The notes: generated by a model from the letters alone, not told the origin. Positions 22,960-35,890 are shown, counted from the first letter of the stretch. The stretch: 64,000 bases of DNA from Henckelia pumila (GCF_033568475.1 NC_133122.1:155489361-155553360); one strand, 5' to 3'. Program-made: numbers and translations.

Positions 22960-25900
22960 ATGTTGACCTCTGTCAGACAAATTTCTTTATCTTCAACTTA
23001 TTCTTGCTTCACAAATTCCCTCCCTCGCCTTTCCAGTACGCAAAATCGTTCCTTTTGTGTTAAGCCTCGTAAAAATTTATGCAACAGCCGTAATAGTCCT
23101 ATCTGCAGAGCAACATTCGCTATCCACACAAAGAACAGCAGCAGTAGCGACCCTTCAAGTAGCATCCTCACTCAAAGGTACCGAAATATTAATTTACATA
23201 TGTTTTTGAAAAATGGTTTTGGTCCTGATGCCTTGTATTTTCTTGAATGCTCGAAAAGATTCAATTTTTCTTGTTTTTTTGTTCTTTTGTAGATTTTGTG
23301 TAGTTCTTGCTTTCCGGGTTCTTGTTTTTGTAGTTAATGGTGAACTTTGGCTGTTGCTCTGGTATCATGTAGTGTTTTCACAGAATTCAGAATAACTTGA
23401 AGCTTTCATTTCGGAGAACTTTATCGATTACCGCCACATTCATAAATGATAAAGCATCTTGTGTGTTCGTTATTGTGTTGTGCTTTATGTTTGTACCTTT
23501 TTGGATTTTTAACTGGCGAATTTATGTACGGCTGGACTGGATGCTGGTGCGAAACTGAGATTTTAGGAAAAAATAGATATAAAATTTTACCTTTTTTTTC
23601 ATTTCAGGTGCCAGGTCTTCCTCTGGCTATACATTTTGTTTCGAACGTGGTTAATAGTTTCAGTATTTTGAATTTTCATTACCTACGAATGAACATGCCA
23701 TGCAAATTCATGAGAAGTTGAGGAATTTTGAACCCTTTTGCTCGTCGCGTTGACTTTTTGAATAATGGAGAGCTTTAGCTTATGAAAGAACTGAGCAAGT
23801 GTCACGTAATAGTGTGCCTCCACTGTCATGCATTAAGCTTCTTATAATATCAAAGAAAATTATTATTTTCGGGCGTGACTGTATGATTTTTGGAGCTTAA
23901 GGCTTATCTCTGAATTCTCTGTTCATATATCATATCTTTGCTGGTAACTGGTAAGTCATCCTTGGAAGCTGTGGGAGGATAAACATTTTTCAAAGTTGTA
24001 TTGAAACATATTCTTCTATAACTGATTTCTATAAACTAAGTGCCAACCTTCTTGTCATATTGAGGTTTACTGTAATAGCTGGATTGAATATGCAAATCAA
24101 AAGGATATCTCAGTGAAAAGGAATCTCCTAGGCTTCTTTAGCACACGAGGAAGCAGAATGTTTTTCATTTGTTTTAGTTATTGGAGTTGTGTTGATATTT
24201 ATTAATAATGAAATATGTTGAAATAAAGTTGTGAATGATGTAGTGATTTTTGTCAAATTGGTGATTGAATGAGTTACTTTTTGTTAAAAGTTTCTGACTA
24301 TTGCCATAGTTTCTACTTTCCATAGATATTGTATGTGCGTCGTTTGTCTTCATATATTTTTGTTTCCCAATGAAGCCTACCTCACTTTTCTCGAGAAATA
24401 TCAGTACCTCAACATTTTTTCGTTCCTTCTTGAGACCAAAGTCATCATTCCTTTATCCATAAAATATGCGCTTGCTGCCTCTAATTACTCTGGAACTCCA
24501 GGATTCTCAATGGTATTCACGGAGAGTTTGTTTTCATGTATCAGTTAAAATAGCAAATATATATAAGATTCCCTGTAACTCCTTTTGATTTTAAATGAGT
24601 TAACAAGTTGCGAGCTTATGGTTGATGTACCTAAATGACGTAAATGTTGACCACATGGGTAACATTTAATTTGGTCCATGACTTTTCACCCAGAAATCAA
24701 AATTCATCCGTGTGTTTTTAGATTACTTCATTTCCATCCCAGAGTTTTTAATGATTGCTTGCATTTCATCCATATGATACAAAATTTGGCAAAAGATGTA
24801 TTTTCTTTTTAGTATTTTGCTGGGATGTTATTCTAAATCTAATGAAATTCTTTCATCAACTTTGAGTTGTATTCATTATTCAGCTTTGCAAGCAACACTA
24901 GTTTACCTCCTTGAGTTTAAAGTTTGATTTGTCTGCTGCATTTGGTATGAATTTACAAGACATCCGATTGCCATACACCTGATTAACTAGAAAACAATTA
25001 CACATTCAATCACACCACACTTAATCTCAGCTACTTGCAAAGTTAGAGAAAGATTATTATATGAAGTGGATAAAACAATTTGATTATGTACAATTACAAA
25101 AAATACCCAAAGATCAGTTACTTGGCTCGGTTTTGTATCAAATGGATAAATTGAAGCAACTACCAATAGCACGGGGATGAAACTGAAGCAATTAAAGATA
25201 TAGGGGTGAATTTGATTTTCTTGCGAAAATTTGAGGACCAAAGTGAATTTTTTTCGGGTCACGTTTTATTAATATGATATATGCACTACTGCAGGTTCAT
25301 TCTAATGACCTGGTGACATGAGATGTGTGACATTAACTATGTGTGTTTTTGGGGTTCAGTTAACCAAAAAAGAAGTTATATTCTCATTGCTCTGTGGTTT
25401 TCCTTGCTCCTGAACTGTAAATGAAGTACTAAGAATAGGAGTGGCTCTTCTGATACTTTGTATGTAACTTTTCCCTTTTAGAAAGTTATATGTTGATTGC
25501 TTCAGATTCATAGAACTTTGTATGTGTTAGAAAATTGACTTGGACCTAACTCACCTCAAAAGCTAGCTCAAGAGGTGAGAGTTGTCCTTGTCTATATTAA
25601 GAACTGTCCAGGAATACTATCCTACCGATGTGGGACAATATTTCAACACACCCCCTCACGTCCAGGAATGAATATCTGGAGCGTGAAGATATTAACGGGT
25701 GACCTAACTATAGGCAGCCCAATTATGGGCGGTCCAACACACACGGAGGGCCTGAGCTCTGATACCATGTTAGAAATTGACTTGGACCTAACTCACCTCA
25801 AAAGCTAGCTTAAGAGGTGAGGGTTGTCCTTGTCTATATTAAGGACTCCCAGGAACTCTATCCTACGGATGTGGGACAATATTTCAACAATATGTATTGA

Positions 25901-28900
25901 CATATTCATTTTCCGGATTTAATGTTTCCAGCTGCGAGTGTTGTGCATTCGATCCACTTGGGATTAATTCTGATGGATTCTTGGATTTAAAAACTTCTTG
26001 GGAAAGTGCTCTAGAATTGTTTTCTCAAACACTTGAGAGTGCCTCAGGCACCCGAAAAGAGAATTCTTCATCAGCTAGAGGAGCGGCAGGTTTCTTATCA
26101 GCATTTTTTTACTAATATTAATGTTCCTCTACCATTGTTTTTCATCTACGGATTTACCTCTCTCGATCCTTGGTAATTTTTTTTTGGCATTTTCCAGCTG
26201 CAATTGAAGACACTAGCATTGATTTTGGGGATTTCTTCAAAGGTCCACTCCCTGGAAAATTTTTAAAGCTTTTAGGATTTTTGGCTCTTTCAAGACTTGG
26301 GATATACATACCTCTTGGTGGGGTAAATCGGGATGCTTTTGTTGGTAATCTTGATCAAAATAGCTTGTTAGGCACGCTAGACTCATTTTCTGGAGGAGGT
26401 ATTGGTCGTCTTGGGATAGGCTCGCTTGGTATCGTACCCTTTATCAATGCACAAATTGTTTTTCAGCTTCTCACACAAATCTACCCCAAGTTGCAAGAAC
26501 TTCAGAAGAGAGAAGGTGAAGCTGGAAGAAAGAAAGTGCTGCAGTATACTCGCTATGCATCCGTTGGATTTGCCATTGTGCAGGTACAGATGTCAGATTC
26601 ATATGCCATATAATACAGTCATGTGTATATGCATGCATAGTGGCAGAATGAGAGCCGAGTGGCAGTGGCAGTGGCAGTGGCAGTGGCCAGAGGCTGTCCG
26701 CTCTTGCTTTGAAGTTTCCTGTGCACATATATATTTTTGTATATTATTATACACATACAAATATGAATTCTACTTTCTCCCGCAAAATGTCTGCTTCTAC
26801 ACTCTTTTGCATGATCATAAAATGCCCAATTTCATTTGCTCTCATTGTATATTTGTGCTGGTCAAACAGCATATCCTTTAGAATTTTTACCCTTTTTAGA
26901 TACACAAATAAGGGCTGTATCTAAAGGGAACATGAAAACAAAAGCATCTAATCCATGTTTCATGATTGATTGATTGATCCTTAAACAGTATCAACTGTAT
27001 AATTTTTGTATTCTTTTGACGGTCATATCATGCGACGGGATTTCTAAATTGATAATATTGACAAAAGAATATGTTTTGGCAGGCAATTGGTCAAGTATTA
27101 TTTCTCCGTCCTTACGTAAATGACTTCAGTACCCAATGGGTTCTCTCATCTGTTATCATGCTGACTCTTGGCTCAGTTTTCACTACATACATTGGGGAAA
27201 AGATAACCGACATAAAACTTGGAAACGGCACGTCTCTTTTAATCTTCACAAATATCATCTCCTACCTGCCGGCATCTTTTGGGAGGACGGTCGCTCAGGC
27301 ATTTCGAGATGGTAATTATGTTGGACTTGGGGGCATCGTTGTGTGCTTCTTGCTGCTAGTTCTTGGAATTGTATACGTTCAGGTGATCTTTACATCTTGC
27401 ACTAAAGACATTTCATATGATGCCAGCCAAAGGCCTTGTTGATTAATCTCTGACCACATCATTCAGGAAGCGGAGAGGAAAATTCCAATCAATTATGCCT
27501 CAAGATACACTAGTGGAGCTGGTGGGCTTCAAAAGTCTGCTTATTTACCCTTTAAGGTATGTAGCCTGTTTCGAGGTTTTTGGTTTATGTTTTTGTCAAC
27601 TGTACCTGACTATCCTTTGACTTGGATTGCACTATTATTATTATAGCAAGAGGTGGGCTCCAGCCCTTGATGAATTTTTTTTTTTCGTTATTAGTATATA
27701 TGAGATGAATTGTCATTGGCTCCAGCCTTGGATGAATTTTTGTTCTTCGCTATCCCATTGAGTTTCTTTTCTGCTGACTGCTATTATGTATAATAGGTTC
27801 ATAGACCACTTTTCTTATAAATATTTGTTTTCAATTAGATAAAACTGAAAAGAAATTGTCGTTTTTATATACGCATGAAATTGTCTATCTGAAAGTGAGT
27901 AGTTTTCTTGAATAGGGTTTTGTTTGGTTCAAATATTTTTTTTGTTGAATAGGGTTTTGTCATAAGATCTCTACCATTTCTTAATTATGTCGACGATCAG
28001 CAGAGACCGAAGCAGCACAACATTACTCAATTGACAGAATGATTTGTCTTGTTTTAACGCTTCCTTTTTCTTCTGCAACAACGGAAGTACCATTCTCAAC
28101 TATTTAACTTCTTAAAACTTCCATCTGGAATAAGATGGGAGTTCCTGGCAGATTTTACGATTGTCTACATTGAAAGAAATTTTACTGCAATGATCGACAC
28201 TAATTCAATATGATGAGTTATATTCTATGAAAAGCCACAGGGTACATCTTCAATATTTTATATCTTGTTCGTGTCAATGTGTAATATTTTTAGTTAACAT
28301 TAAATGTTTTATAAGTGTTCCTTGATTATAAATTAGTCTTTTATTATATTTTAATTTTTGAATATTTAATTTATATTTTTTTTTACGAGATCAGTCAGCC
28401 CTTCTACTGGAATTAACAGTTCTTGATTGGCAGGTGAATAGTGCTGGAGTAATGCCAATCATCTTCTCTACCTCATCGTTAGCTCTTCCAGGAACTCTAG
28501 CACGCTTTACTGGTCTGAATGTTTTGAAAAAGGCTGCTGTAGACTTGGTTCCTGGAGGTATGCTATTAAATCTTCCCATGGAAATTTGGTTTCTTCATGC
28601 CTGTTACTTAGAGATTTATTACTAGTAATTTTTCATACTTCCTCCATCTCAATGCTTGAGTTAGTCCAGGTGTATGGCATTCGTGTCTTAGGTGGGTTTA
28701 CGTCATATATTATCCACTTGTTTGATTCATTGAATCTTATGATTTTCCAAAGAAATATAGGTTTACAGTTAGAAGCCGTTTTTGGGGTTCTCTTGAAACA
28801 AAAATGGCTGAAAACTAGCTGTATAGCAATGCTACAACTGAAGCACTGAAGGAATTTATCATTACCGGGGACATAAAAATAATATGCATATGTTCATCCA

Positions 28901-29549
28901 GGTTCACTCTATTTGCCGACAAACATCGTGTTGATTGCATTTTTCAACTATTACTACACGTTTCTGCAATTGGATCCTGATGATGTCAGCGAACAGTTGA
29001 AAAGACAAGGTGCCTCGATCCCGCTCGTGCGACCTGGAAAAAGTACAGCTGCATTTATTAAAACGGTAAATTGTCTCTCAACACAATTTTATTGATATTT
29101 GCAGCGGTTAGTTTATTGAACACGCATATATACAATGTATTTGACACACTAAAGACTGAAAGAAGAATACAGTAAATTTTCATTTCTCGCGTCGGTTTCA
29201 ATTCACAACACACAACATGATGCAATTCAATCTGCTACATTGTAGTCATATCCAGGTTGATTTTTAATCATCTTAACACAAAGCACCAAAATTCAATCTG
29301 ATGCCTGTATTTGTGGATTTTAAGGTTCTGAGCCGGATATCAGTACTCGGGTCTGTGTTTTTGGCAGTTCTTGCTGGTGGTCCTGCCGTAATTGAACAAG
29401 TCACACACCTTGCTGCATTTAGAGGATTCGCAGGTACCTCAGTTCTCATTCTTGTTGGTTGTGCAAGTGATACCGCTAGAAAAGTTCAAGCGGAGATAAT
29501 TTCCCAGAAATACAAGAATATCGAGTTTTATGATTTTGACAAGTATTGA
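22960..29549 (+). CDS. SCY1: Plastid preprotein translocase subunit SecY (cpSecY)
   Basis: Channel subunit of the plastid Sec translocase, which moves unfolded proteins driven by SecA. Exons by GT-AG joins in phase: 22960-23177, 25932-26089, 26198-26583, 27083-27382, 27467-27556, 28434-28557, 28902-29065, 29325-29549; 554 residues, close to known cpSecY. The N-terminal ~60 residues are Ser/Asn-rich, basic and poor in acidic residues, as in a plastid transit peptide. The SecY fold starts near residue 130 (FFKGPLPGKF, then SRLGIYIPLGGVNR), with SFSGGGIGRLGIGSLGIVPFI (plug/TM2), TYIGEKITDIKLGNGTSLLI, SAGVMPIIFSTSS and the last helix FRGFAGTSVLILVG before a lysine-rich tail. The strong match to this form suggests thylakoid SCY1 rather than envelope SCY2, but I could not align both. 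No stops; the gene looks intact. Confidence 0.93.
25525..25889 (-). mobile_element. TRIM element in intron 1 of the SecY gene
   Basis: 365 bp. Terminal repeats 25525-25648 and 25768-25889 (tgttag...caaca) flank a 119-bp interior. On the minus strand tggtatcagagctc (25767-25754) lies directly beside the right repeat, so it is the tRNA-Met primer site and the element is antisense to the gene. Flanks gtatg / atatg are a 4-of-5 target duplication. The repeat end tgttgaaatattgtcccacat (minus strand) is the familiar start of a widespread dicot TRIM family. Confidence 0.88.
26660..26687 (+). repeat. TGGCAG microsatellite in SecY intron 3
   Basis: Four to five units of tggcag. Intronic; likely length-polymorphic. 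Confidence 0.85.
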
Positions 29550-29859
29550 TGATCATATGTTGAACAAAAGTGCAAGTATTGAAGATGTGCAAATGAATAG
29601 GTGTAGTAATTACTGAAATCGTATTTGTAAATTTTGCAATTCAACGAGTCTAAATTTTGTTCTTGGTTCGAAATGAATTGAACCAATATACAACTGCAAA
29701 GTTAAACAGAATGGCAATGTTCATTTATATGTAATAATTGGAGGGCAAAGCTATTGATTCACAATTGGAAAACTTTGCCCTTCTTTCAAAAGTTTATAGG
29801 GAAAAATATAAAAAAAAATACAATGAAATATTATAGATATGGATAGATTGGAGCGAGAA
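29550..29859. other. Short gap between convergent SecY and CNGC genes
   Basis: 310 bp between two stop codons facing each other. AT-rich, no ORF; it must hold both 3' UTRs and both polyadenylation regions. An A-run with 'aatgaaat' near 29812-29826 is one candidate signal area. Confidence 0.5.
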
Positions 29860-32800
29860 CTAATCGTCAGGCTCGTCTGAAAAATCAGGCTCTTCAGGTT
29901 TAGGTAATTTAGGCAAATTCACATCTTCAATCCTCTGAACTCCCCTTCGTGTAGTCTCTGCTAATCTTGAAGCTAGTATTGTCCACCGGAGCTCTGATTT
30001 TACATTTGATGACGTGAACTCACGATCTCTGCCTTCTGTGTGAGCTTCTGCCATTAAATCTGATGCAAATGACTCGATTCTGCTGAGATTTTGACAAATC
30101 TTTCTTCGGTTATACCTTCGCCAGGCTGCTTGTATGAAACACGCAGCCCACGTCCTCCAGTGGTGGGAATAGAACCTGAATGTGTGCTGCAGTTTCTTGC
30201 TGTGTAATCTTCTAAACTGGTTTGCGACAAACTTGAGATCTTGGGCGCTTAATGCAAAAGCCTCAACTTCTACAAGGGCTCGAACTGTCCTTGTTGAAGC
30301 CGGCAAGTTCGCTGATGATTTTGGGACTAGAGCCCAAGCAAGCAACTCTTCTCCACAGAAATCACCTGGTTTAAGTGTAATTGAGTTGAAGAAACCCGTT
30401 TGACCTCCATTTGTAGTTGAACTCTCGAGTTGACCCCTGATAATGAAGAGCATGTCTGTCACAGGATCTCCCTCACGAACAATATACGTCTGCTTGGTGC
30501 TCAAGGAAGAGACCAGTCGCTGGCATATTGCATCAAGCAATTGATCATCCATCTGTGCGAAAAATGGAACCTGGCAAATTTTCAACAGTAAGTGCACCAT
30601 GTTTAAAGCTATAATTTAGCCAAACATCTTGTGGCACTCCGAAATTTGAAAATATCACCGAGTGCAATAGTATCTAATACATTAGTATGTATAAGCTAAT
30701 AGAGAAAATTTAAGAGGGAGGAAGGCCGCCCTCTGCGAACTTCACCATCCTTCATAAATGCTCTAAAGTTTCTTCAACTTAGATGCTGATTATGTGAAAT
30801 CAAGAAGGTTCGGTGGAGAGCCCCTGAAGGGCTGTCCTAGTTGGTGGAGCGCCCCCTAAAGGGCTCTACCAACACATTCTTGACTAGCCTGCCGCACAAG
30901 GCTCGTAGTGCGATTTACCTGACTAGTGTAGTTTGCACATTATTGCATTAGTCTGGGGTTTACCCAGTGCGCATCGAAAGATAACGGCTACGGGTTCTCA
31001 TGTTATAAAAAAAAGATCGGTGGAGCTGTCGCATAGTTCGAGAATTTACTCAGTGCGTATCAAAAGATAACGGCTGTGAATTTTCAAGTTATAAAAGAAT
31101 AAAGAAAAATGAAAGAAAGATGGGGATGGAGAATCATACGCGTTTGACAAGGTCTAAGCACAAGTGACGTTGGATATCCCGGCTAAGATCTGCTGGGAGA
31201 CCTTGCAAAATAGCTTCCTCGTGTACACCTCGAGTCGCCAGCCATTTGTATTGGTCAAAACGCCTCACACGTCTTCTCAGATCTTCGGGAAGCTGACGGT
31301 GTCTCATCCATTCTTCGGTGTCTCTTTGCTTTAGTCTCCATTCCTCGAGCCGTATTGTTAAAGACTGCAGGTATGTCTGCATGCGGACAAGAAAGGACGT
31401 AAATCAAACCATGTCGGGACAAATAGTCTAACATCTAAGACATGTTCAATGGTTTGAGGATGTTGGTGTGATGACAAGTTCATTGCATGTCAATGTCCAC
31501 ATTGTTAACTTCATCTTATGGTTCTGTGAAGTGTGAGATGATATTGCAAAAATGATGTGAAATATTAATTTTTTTATTTTATTAAAACATGAGTATTTAA
31601 ACACAAAATAAAATTACATAATCAAAAGAAATTATAATTATAGATAATTAAAATTTAAATCTTACAAGAAATTAAGAAATATATAAAATAAAAAATTACA
31701 AATAATTGAAGCTTCCTCGCCCATTCTACACGCCCCAAGACAATATACATAGATCCTTACAACTTCACCCTCTCCAATGATCATTAAAAAAAAATAAGAG
31801 AAGCAGAATCTGGCAACTGACCTCCATATTTCCTATAAGATGTGCGAACAAAACAAGACCCAAGATGGCGATGAGTATGGAAAACGACGTCTCCCCGATA
31901 AACGTGCTTGTCGACAGGTTCTGCCCATATGAACTAGCATCACAAAACAGATGATGGGTTACAAAAGAAGCCACATTGGCATTGAGTGCTTAGTTAGACA
32001 GGTACAAGGACCATAAATTCAAGTATATTTCCGTCTCTCTTTAAGAAACAAATGTACCTTAGGTTCTGTAATCCCCACCACAAGCAATAGAAGTATTTCC
32101 GAACAAAACTAGAAGAAGCAACACGTTTTGTGACCAAGTCTTCGAATATTCCAAAATTGAAACTGATATCTTCACCAGGGTCACAACTTCTGAACACATC
32201 CGTTCCAAGAATCCACGAACTGCGCTCTCTGCTATCATCTGAGTCGCAATTCAAGTATTTGATCAAGCATCTTGTAGTGCTGTTCTCTTTTCTACACACC
32301 GATTTCCAGCAAGACACGTACCGATCAACCGACAGGACGTACCATGCCGCACCCAAGACCTATGTCCTCGAAATGATATTTGCACAGATAAAATTAGTCC
32401 TCGAGTCTTTTGATAATAGAGTAAATTAGAATGAGAGAGTTACATACATGGCTTGCCAGCATGTAGAGTAGCAAATTGTAGGCGGCACCGGCCCAAGCAG
32501 TTTTGGTGACAACTCCTGTTGCTTTTATGATCTGAGAACTTAATGGGAACATAACATACAGTCTGGGGATATATTGTAGCAGCACGATCAAAGCAAGAGC
32601 GTTGTTATTATGATTAGCTCGATGGTTTCTTGCAGCAGGCATGATAAACCAATTGACAAACTGCAATATATAGAGTCGACGCACCGTAAACCACTCGTAT
32701 TTAAAGCTCAAAAATGAAGGGAAACGTGACTTCATCTTCTTCTGCCATTCAAGAAACAATGCAAGCTTTGAACTGACATGAAAGGTAAAGCGTTAGTCCT

Positions 32801-33493
32801 TGAAAAAAGTACCTGTGGAAGAGGAAGTGTTGCGATTAGATCAATGAAGAAATCGGATCGGATATATCTCCTGGCGATTTTCTTGGGATCCATAACAAGT
32901 TCACCTCGACCAAAAACTCGTGAACTCGGCGAAACATATGCTGTCCTAAACTTTATCACCATATGCAACATATAAAAAATATCTGCAACACTACGAAAGC
33001 ACGTCACAACCATCCGCAAATTGTAATCCGTCTTCAAGCACCAAGACCCGTCGTTCTCTCCTATGCTGGGCAAGTAAAAATACAATGGGTCGACGAAAAT
33101 AGCCAGAAGGCACGAAACAATGAATACCCTGTTCCAGTTTAGCACAATCCGGCTACCGGGATCGAGTATATGCTTCTGCGATGGTTTATGATCGAACTTG
33201 AGAGTATCAATAACTTTGGATATTGCTGTAGAATTGAAGAGTGGGGGTGAGAATTTGTAGCCCGTGGATGACTTTTCTTGCCATGGCATAAAGCTTCTTT
33301 GTTCCTTCACACTATTAGAATAGAACCTAAGCATTTTAGACAGAAATTAGAAATCCCATTATCTAAAACATGAACCCACAAGCTCAGATGATGTTATCCA
33401 AGAAAGATGATTAATTTATCATTTTAGCAAACACCAAAAACAGTATTAGTCACATATGACATACCTCACAAGTTTCTCGTTCTTCGTCTCCAT
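29860..33493 (-). CDS. Cyclic nucleotide-gated cation channel, group III (CNGC16/18-like)
   Basis: Plant plasma-membrane cation (Ca2+) channel. Minus-strand exons: 33493-33465, 33326-32813, 32660-32448, 32359-32058, 31933-31822, 31376-31140, 30570-29860; all joins GT-AG and in phase, 705 residues, normal for the family. S1 lies at about 76-96. FRTAYVSPSSRVFGRGELV belongs to the S2-S3 loop; the S4-S5 segment contains IIKATGVVTKTAWAGAAYN. The pore reads WWGLQNL then GQN (about 356-358), the plant CNGC filter. C-linker: TYLQSLTIRLEEWR and RHRQLPEDL. The cyclic-nucleotide-binding fold spans about 470-590, with phosphate-binding cassette PGDFCGEELLAWAL. A calmodulin-binding IQ motif lies at about 613-628 (FIQAAWRRYNRRK). 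The C terminus ends in a conserved KPEEPDF stretch. The cytosolic N terminus is short (about 70 residues). Pollen CNGC16 and CNGC18 seem the nearest relatives; the exact orthologue is unsure. Confidence 0.93.
30826..31014 (+). mobile_element. SINE-like insert in CNGC intron 6
   Basis: A tRNA box A-like word, tagttggtggag (30838-30849), then a conserved-looking 3' body with 'gtttacccagtgcgcat', 'aacggctacgggttc' and 'ttataaaaaaaa'. A second, partial 3' end copy follows (31015-31099: 'tttactcagtgcgtatc', 'aacggctgtgaatt', 'ttataaaagaa'). Orientation is opposite to the gene. Box B is weak, so the class is tentative. Confidence 0.5.
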
Positions 33494-33540
33494 TCTGATG
33501 AAGCATGTAAACGTAATCACCGTTTTCTAATGAAATTTGA

Positions 33541-33555
33541 TAATATATATATTTA

Positions 33556-33616
<61 letters not shown>

Positions 33617-33794
33617 TTTCAGCTGTCCAACCAATGATGCACAACTCGTCTCCAACCACTAAAACTCAGTACCGTAGTTTAGTTATGCGAAAAAAAAAAA
33701 AAAAAAAAAACTAAAATCCGATACCAGGTTTTAGTGGTCGAAGACGAAGAAAAAAAATATTGTTGGGCAGCTGAAAAGTCCTCGATATATATAT

Positions 33795-33832
<38 letters not shown>
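33541..33832. repeat. Imperfect inverted repeat (hairpin) upstream of the CNGC start
   Basis: Arms about 33613-33682 and 33711-33783. Paired words are ttttcagctgtccaacc with ttgggcagctgaaaa, and cgtctccaaccactaaaac with gttttagtggtcgaagacg. A21 lies in the loop and (TA)n tracts flank both outer ends (33541-33612 and 33785-33832). Length and structure suggest a foldback MITE or an old hairpin locus. It ends about 50 bp upstream of the CNGC ATG, within its 5' UTR or promoter. Confidence 0.75.
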
Positions 33833-34747
33833 ACCTTTGATAATGAATTAAAATAACAAAACATTCTCGATGAGGTTGCTGAAATCAGATCAATAATGTC
33901 ACTCTCATGTGTGCAGAAACCCGAATAAAAAATTCAAAAGACCCAAATGAAGAGATTTTACTTGCGGGGAAGTAAGCTGACAGATTCAGAAAAGTCAGCC
34001 GTTGGGATTCTTTTTACTATATTATTCAACATGCGACATGGGTCAAAGAAGAGACAAACACCAATTAGAACAAGCAATTTGATAAGAGAATGGCACTTTG
34101 GTCCCTCAAATTTGAAGCTGCAATTAATTTGGTCCGTCGTGTTTCAATATAGTAGTCATATTTTTGCTACACAAACATCTTCGACACATTTGTAATTTTT
34201 AGTGATGCTATTCCTTTGTTTCTTCGAACAGTTGTACACCAAAATATATTGACGATGTAATGAAGTTGATGTTTTACTTAAACAAAAAAAAAACAAAAAA
34301 ACAAAATCTTCGACACATTTGGTCCGTGCCAACCATTGGCCTAAACCGTTCAAGCGCCAAGATTTGTCATTTAAAGTCGCGGTAGTCAAACTCGCTAATC
34401 TCAATGGTTAATCGAGCACAATTTGTCATCCAAAATGGTGGATATTTTGTAATGAATTTCACCAGTGAAAGATATCTTGGTACAGGGAGTACAATTTTTT
34501 TTTAGATTAGAGAGTGTAAAAACACATTTTTTTCTGAAAGGGACTGTAGATAAATTTAAGTTTGGGTTTTCGGGATTTAAAATAAATTTACGCATACATT
34601 ATTTCAAAAAGTGAAAAAGAATTTATTAAAATGAAATAAAGATAATATTATGGTGAAAATGAGACTCATAAATATTTGGTTTGAGAGATATTTTATTTTG
34701 AAATGTCGAATATTTGAGTAGTGAGATATTTGATTGATGATGTGGAG
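33833..34747. other. Intergenic DNA upstream of CNGC
   Basis: No gene. Two stretches with the words 'ctttggtccctcaaatttgaagc' (about 34093) and 'catttggtccgtgccaacc' (34316) look like decayed MITE sequence, with 'catcttcgacacattt' present twice (34178 and 34305). It should contain the CNGC promoter. Confidence 0.45.
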
Positions 34748-34902
34748 CAGGGGCGTAGCCAAAAAATCTACTGATCCTGGGCTGACAGATGACTCATCAA
34801 ATAAATTAAATACTTAATAATTAAACTATAATAATAGACTAATTTATAATCAAAAAACACTTACACATTTAATTTTAACTACAAAATATGACATAGTAAC
34901 AC

Positions 34903-35890
34903 TGATGCGGTCGTGGACAGCTCGCATGCGGATCGTGTTGCTGAGAATGTTCGAGATCTATTGGAGCTGTCAGAAGGGCCGATTACAAGGCGTCGAGCTA
35001 AACAGTTCAAGGAAGCTCTTCAAAATATGATGCTAAATTATCAAGGTGGCGTTGGAATTATTGGAGATCATTTTATAGGATGTTTTATTGTTCTTGAAGT
35101 GCAAAAAGACCTTGAGAAAGAAGATGTTCAAAGTGCGAGACAGAGCCTTTCTCGCTCGAGCGCAACATCCTACTGCTCGAGCGCGACTGCGAGACAGAAA
35201 TTTTCTCGCTCGAGCGCAAGTTTTACCGCTCGAGCGCGCCTTGTGCTAGCTGAAAAAAATTGGACAGAAGACTGCTCGCTCGAGCGCCAGTTTTTACCAC
35301 TCGAGCGCGAGCAGATTTCAAAGAAAAACACACGGTGGCGTGAAGTGTGTGTGCGCGATGCAGAATATTATTTTTGATATTTTTTTTTACCTATTTTGAG
35401 TGTTTTAAGCATACTAGGAAACTTTCTAGTGATATATTTTGATATTTTTTGCATTATTTTGTGTTATCTTTAATTATTTTGTAGTTGTATTATAGATACA
35501 ACAGATACATTCAATATTCAATAATTAAGAATTCATTATTGATTTTTATCAGTCTAAAATTCTCTCAATAATTTTATTGAAAATTTGGCTTTATTCAAAT
35601 CAAACTTATCAAAGTTTTCAACTTTGTGGTGTTTGTCAATTGTTCTTCATTGAAGATTGTCAGATACAAGTTATCTGAAGGTCTCCTTGAAATCAATTAT
35701 TTCGTAATTTTCGTTGTAATCGTTTATCGATTAAACATGAAAATTCAAAATTTATCTTTTGTTATTTCTGTGTAATTTACTTGTTTCAAAAAGATCGAAA
35801 ACTTACTTGAGTCTTTCGTTTAATTGATCCGAGGGCACAAATTGGCTTGTTTTCGTGTTTTCTTTTCATTAATCAACAAGATTCATATCA
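34903..35890 (+). repeat. 5' LTR of element E
   Basis: 988 bp. It opens with a copy of the C-terminal pol tail (reading frame 34913-35375) and a CTCGAG palindrome cluster. The TATA box seen in the 3' LTR is mutated here (attatagatac, near 35492). It ends attcatatca. Confidence 0.9.
35143..35312 (+). repeat. Palindrome cluster in 5' LTR of element E
   Basis: Six copies of (c)gctcgagcgc, set as pairs with a 10-17 nt T-rich spacer ending tacc. A block starting gcgagacag...tttctcgctcgagcgc is tandemly duplicated (about 35137-35240), which the 3' LTR lacks. Confidence 0.85.

Noticed and set aside
24600..25300. Possible MITE in SecY intron 1 (words like 'ttggtccatgacttttcaccc')
   Set aside because: No inverted ends or target duplication could be fixed by eye.
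22960..29549. Naming the SecY gene SCY2 (envelope Sec2)
   Set aside because: Length and closely matching segments fit the thylakoid cpSecY better; not excluded without an alignment.
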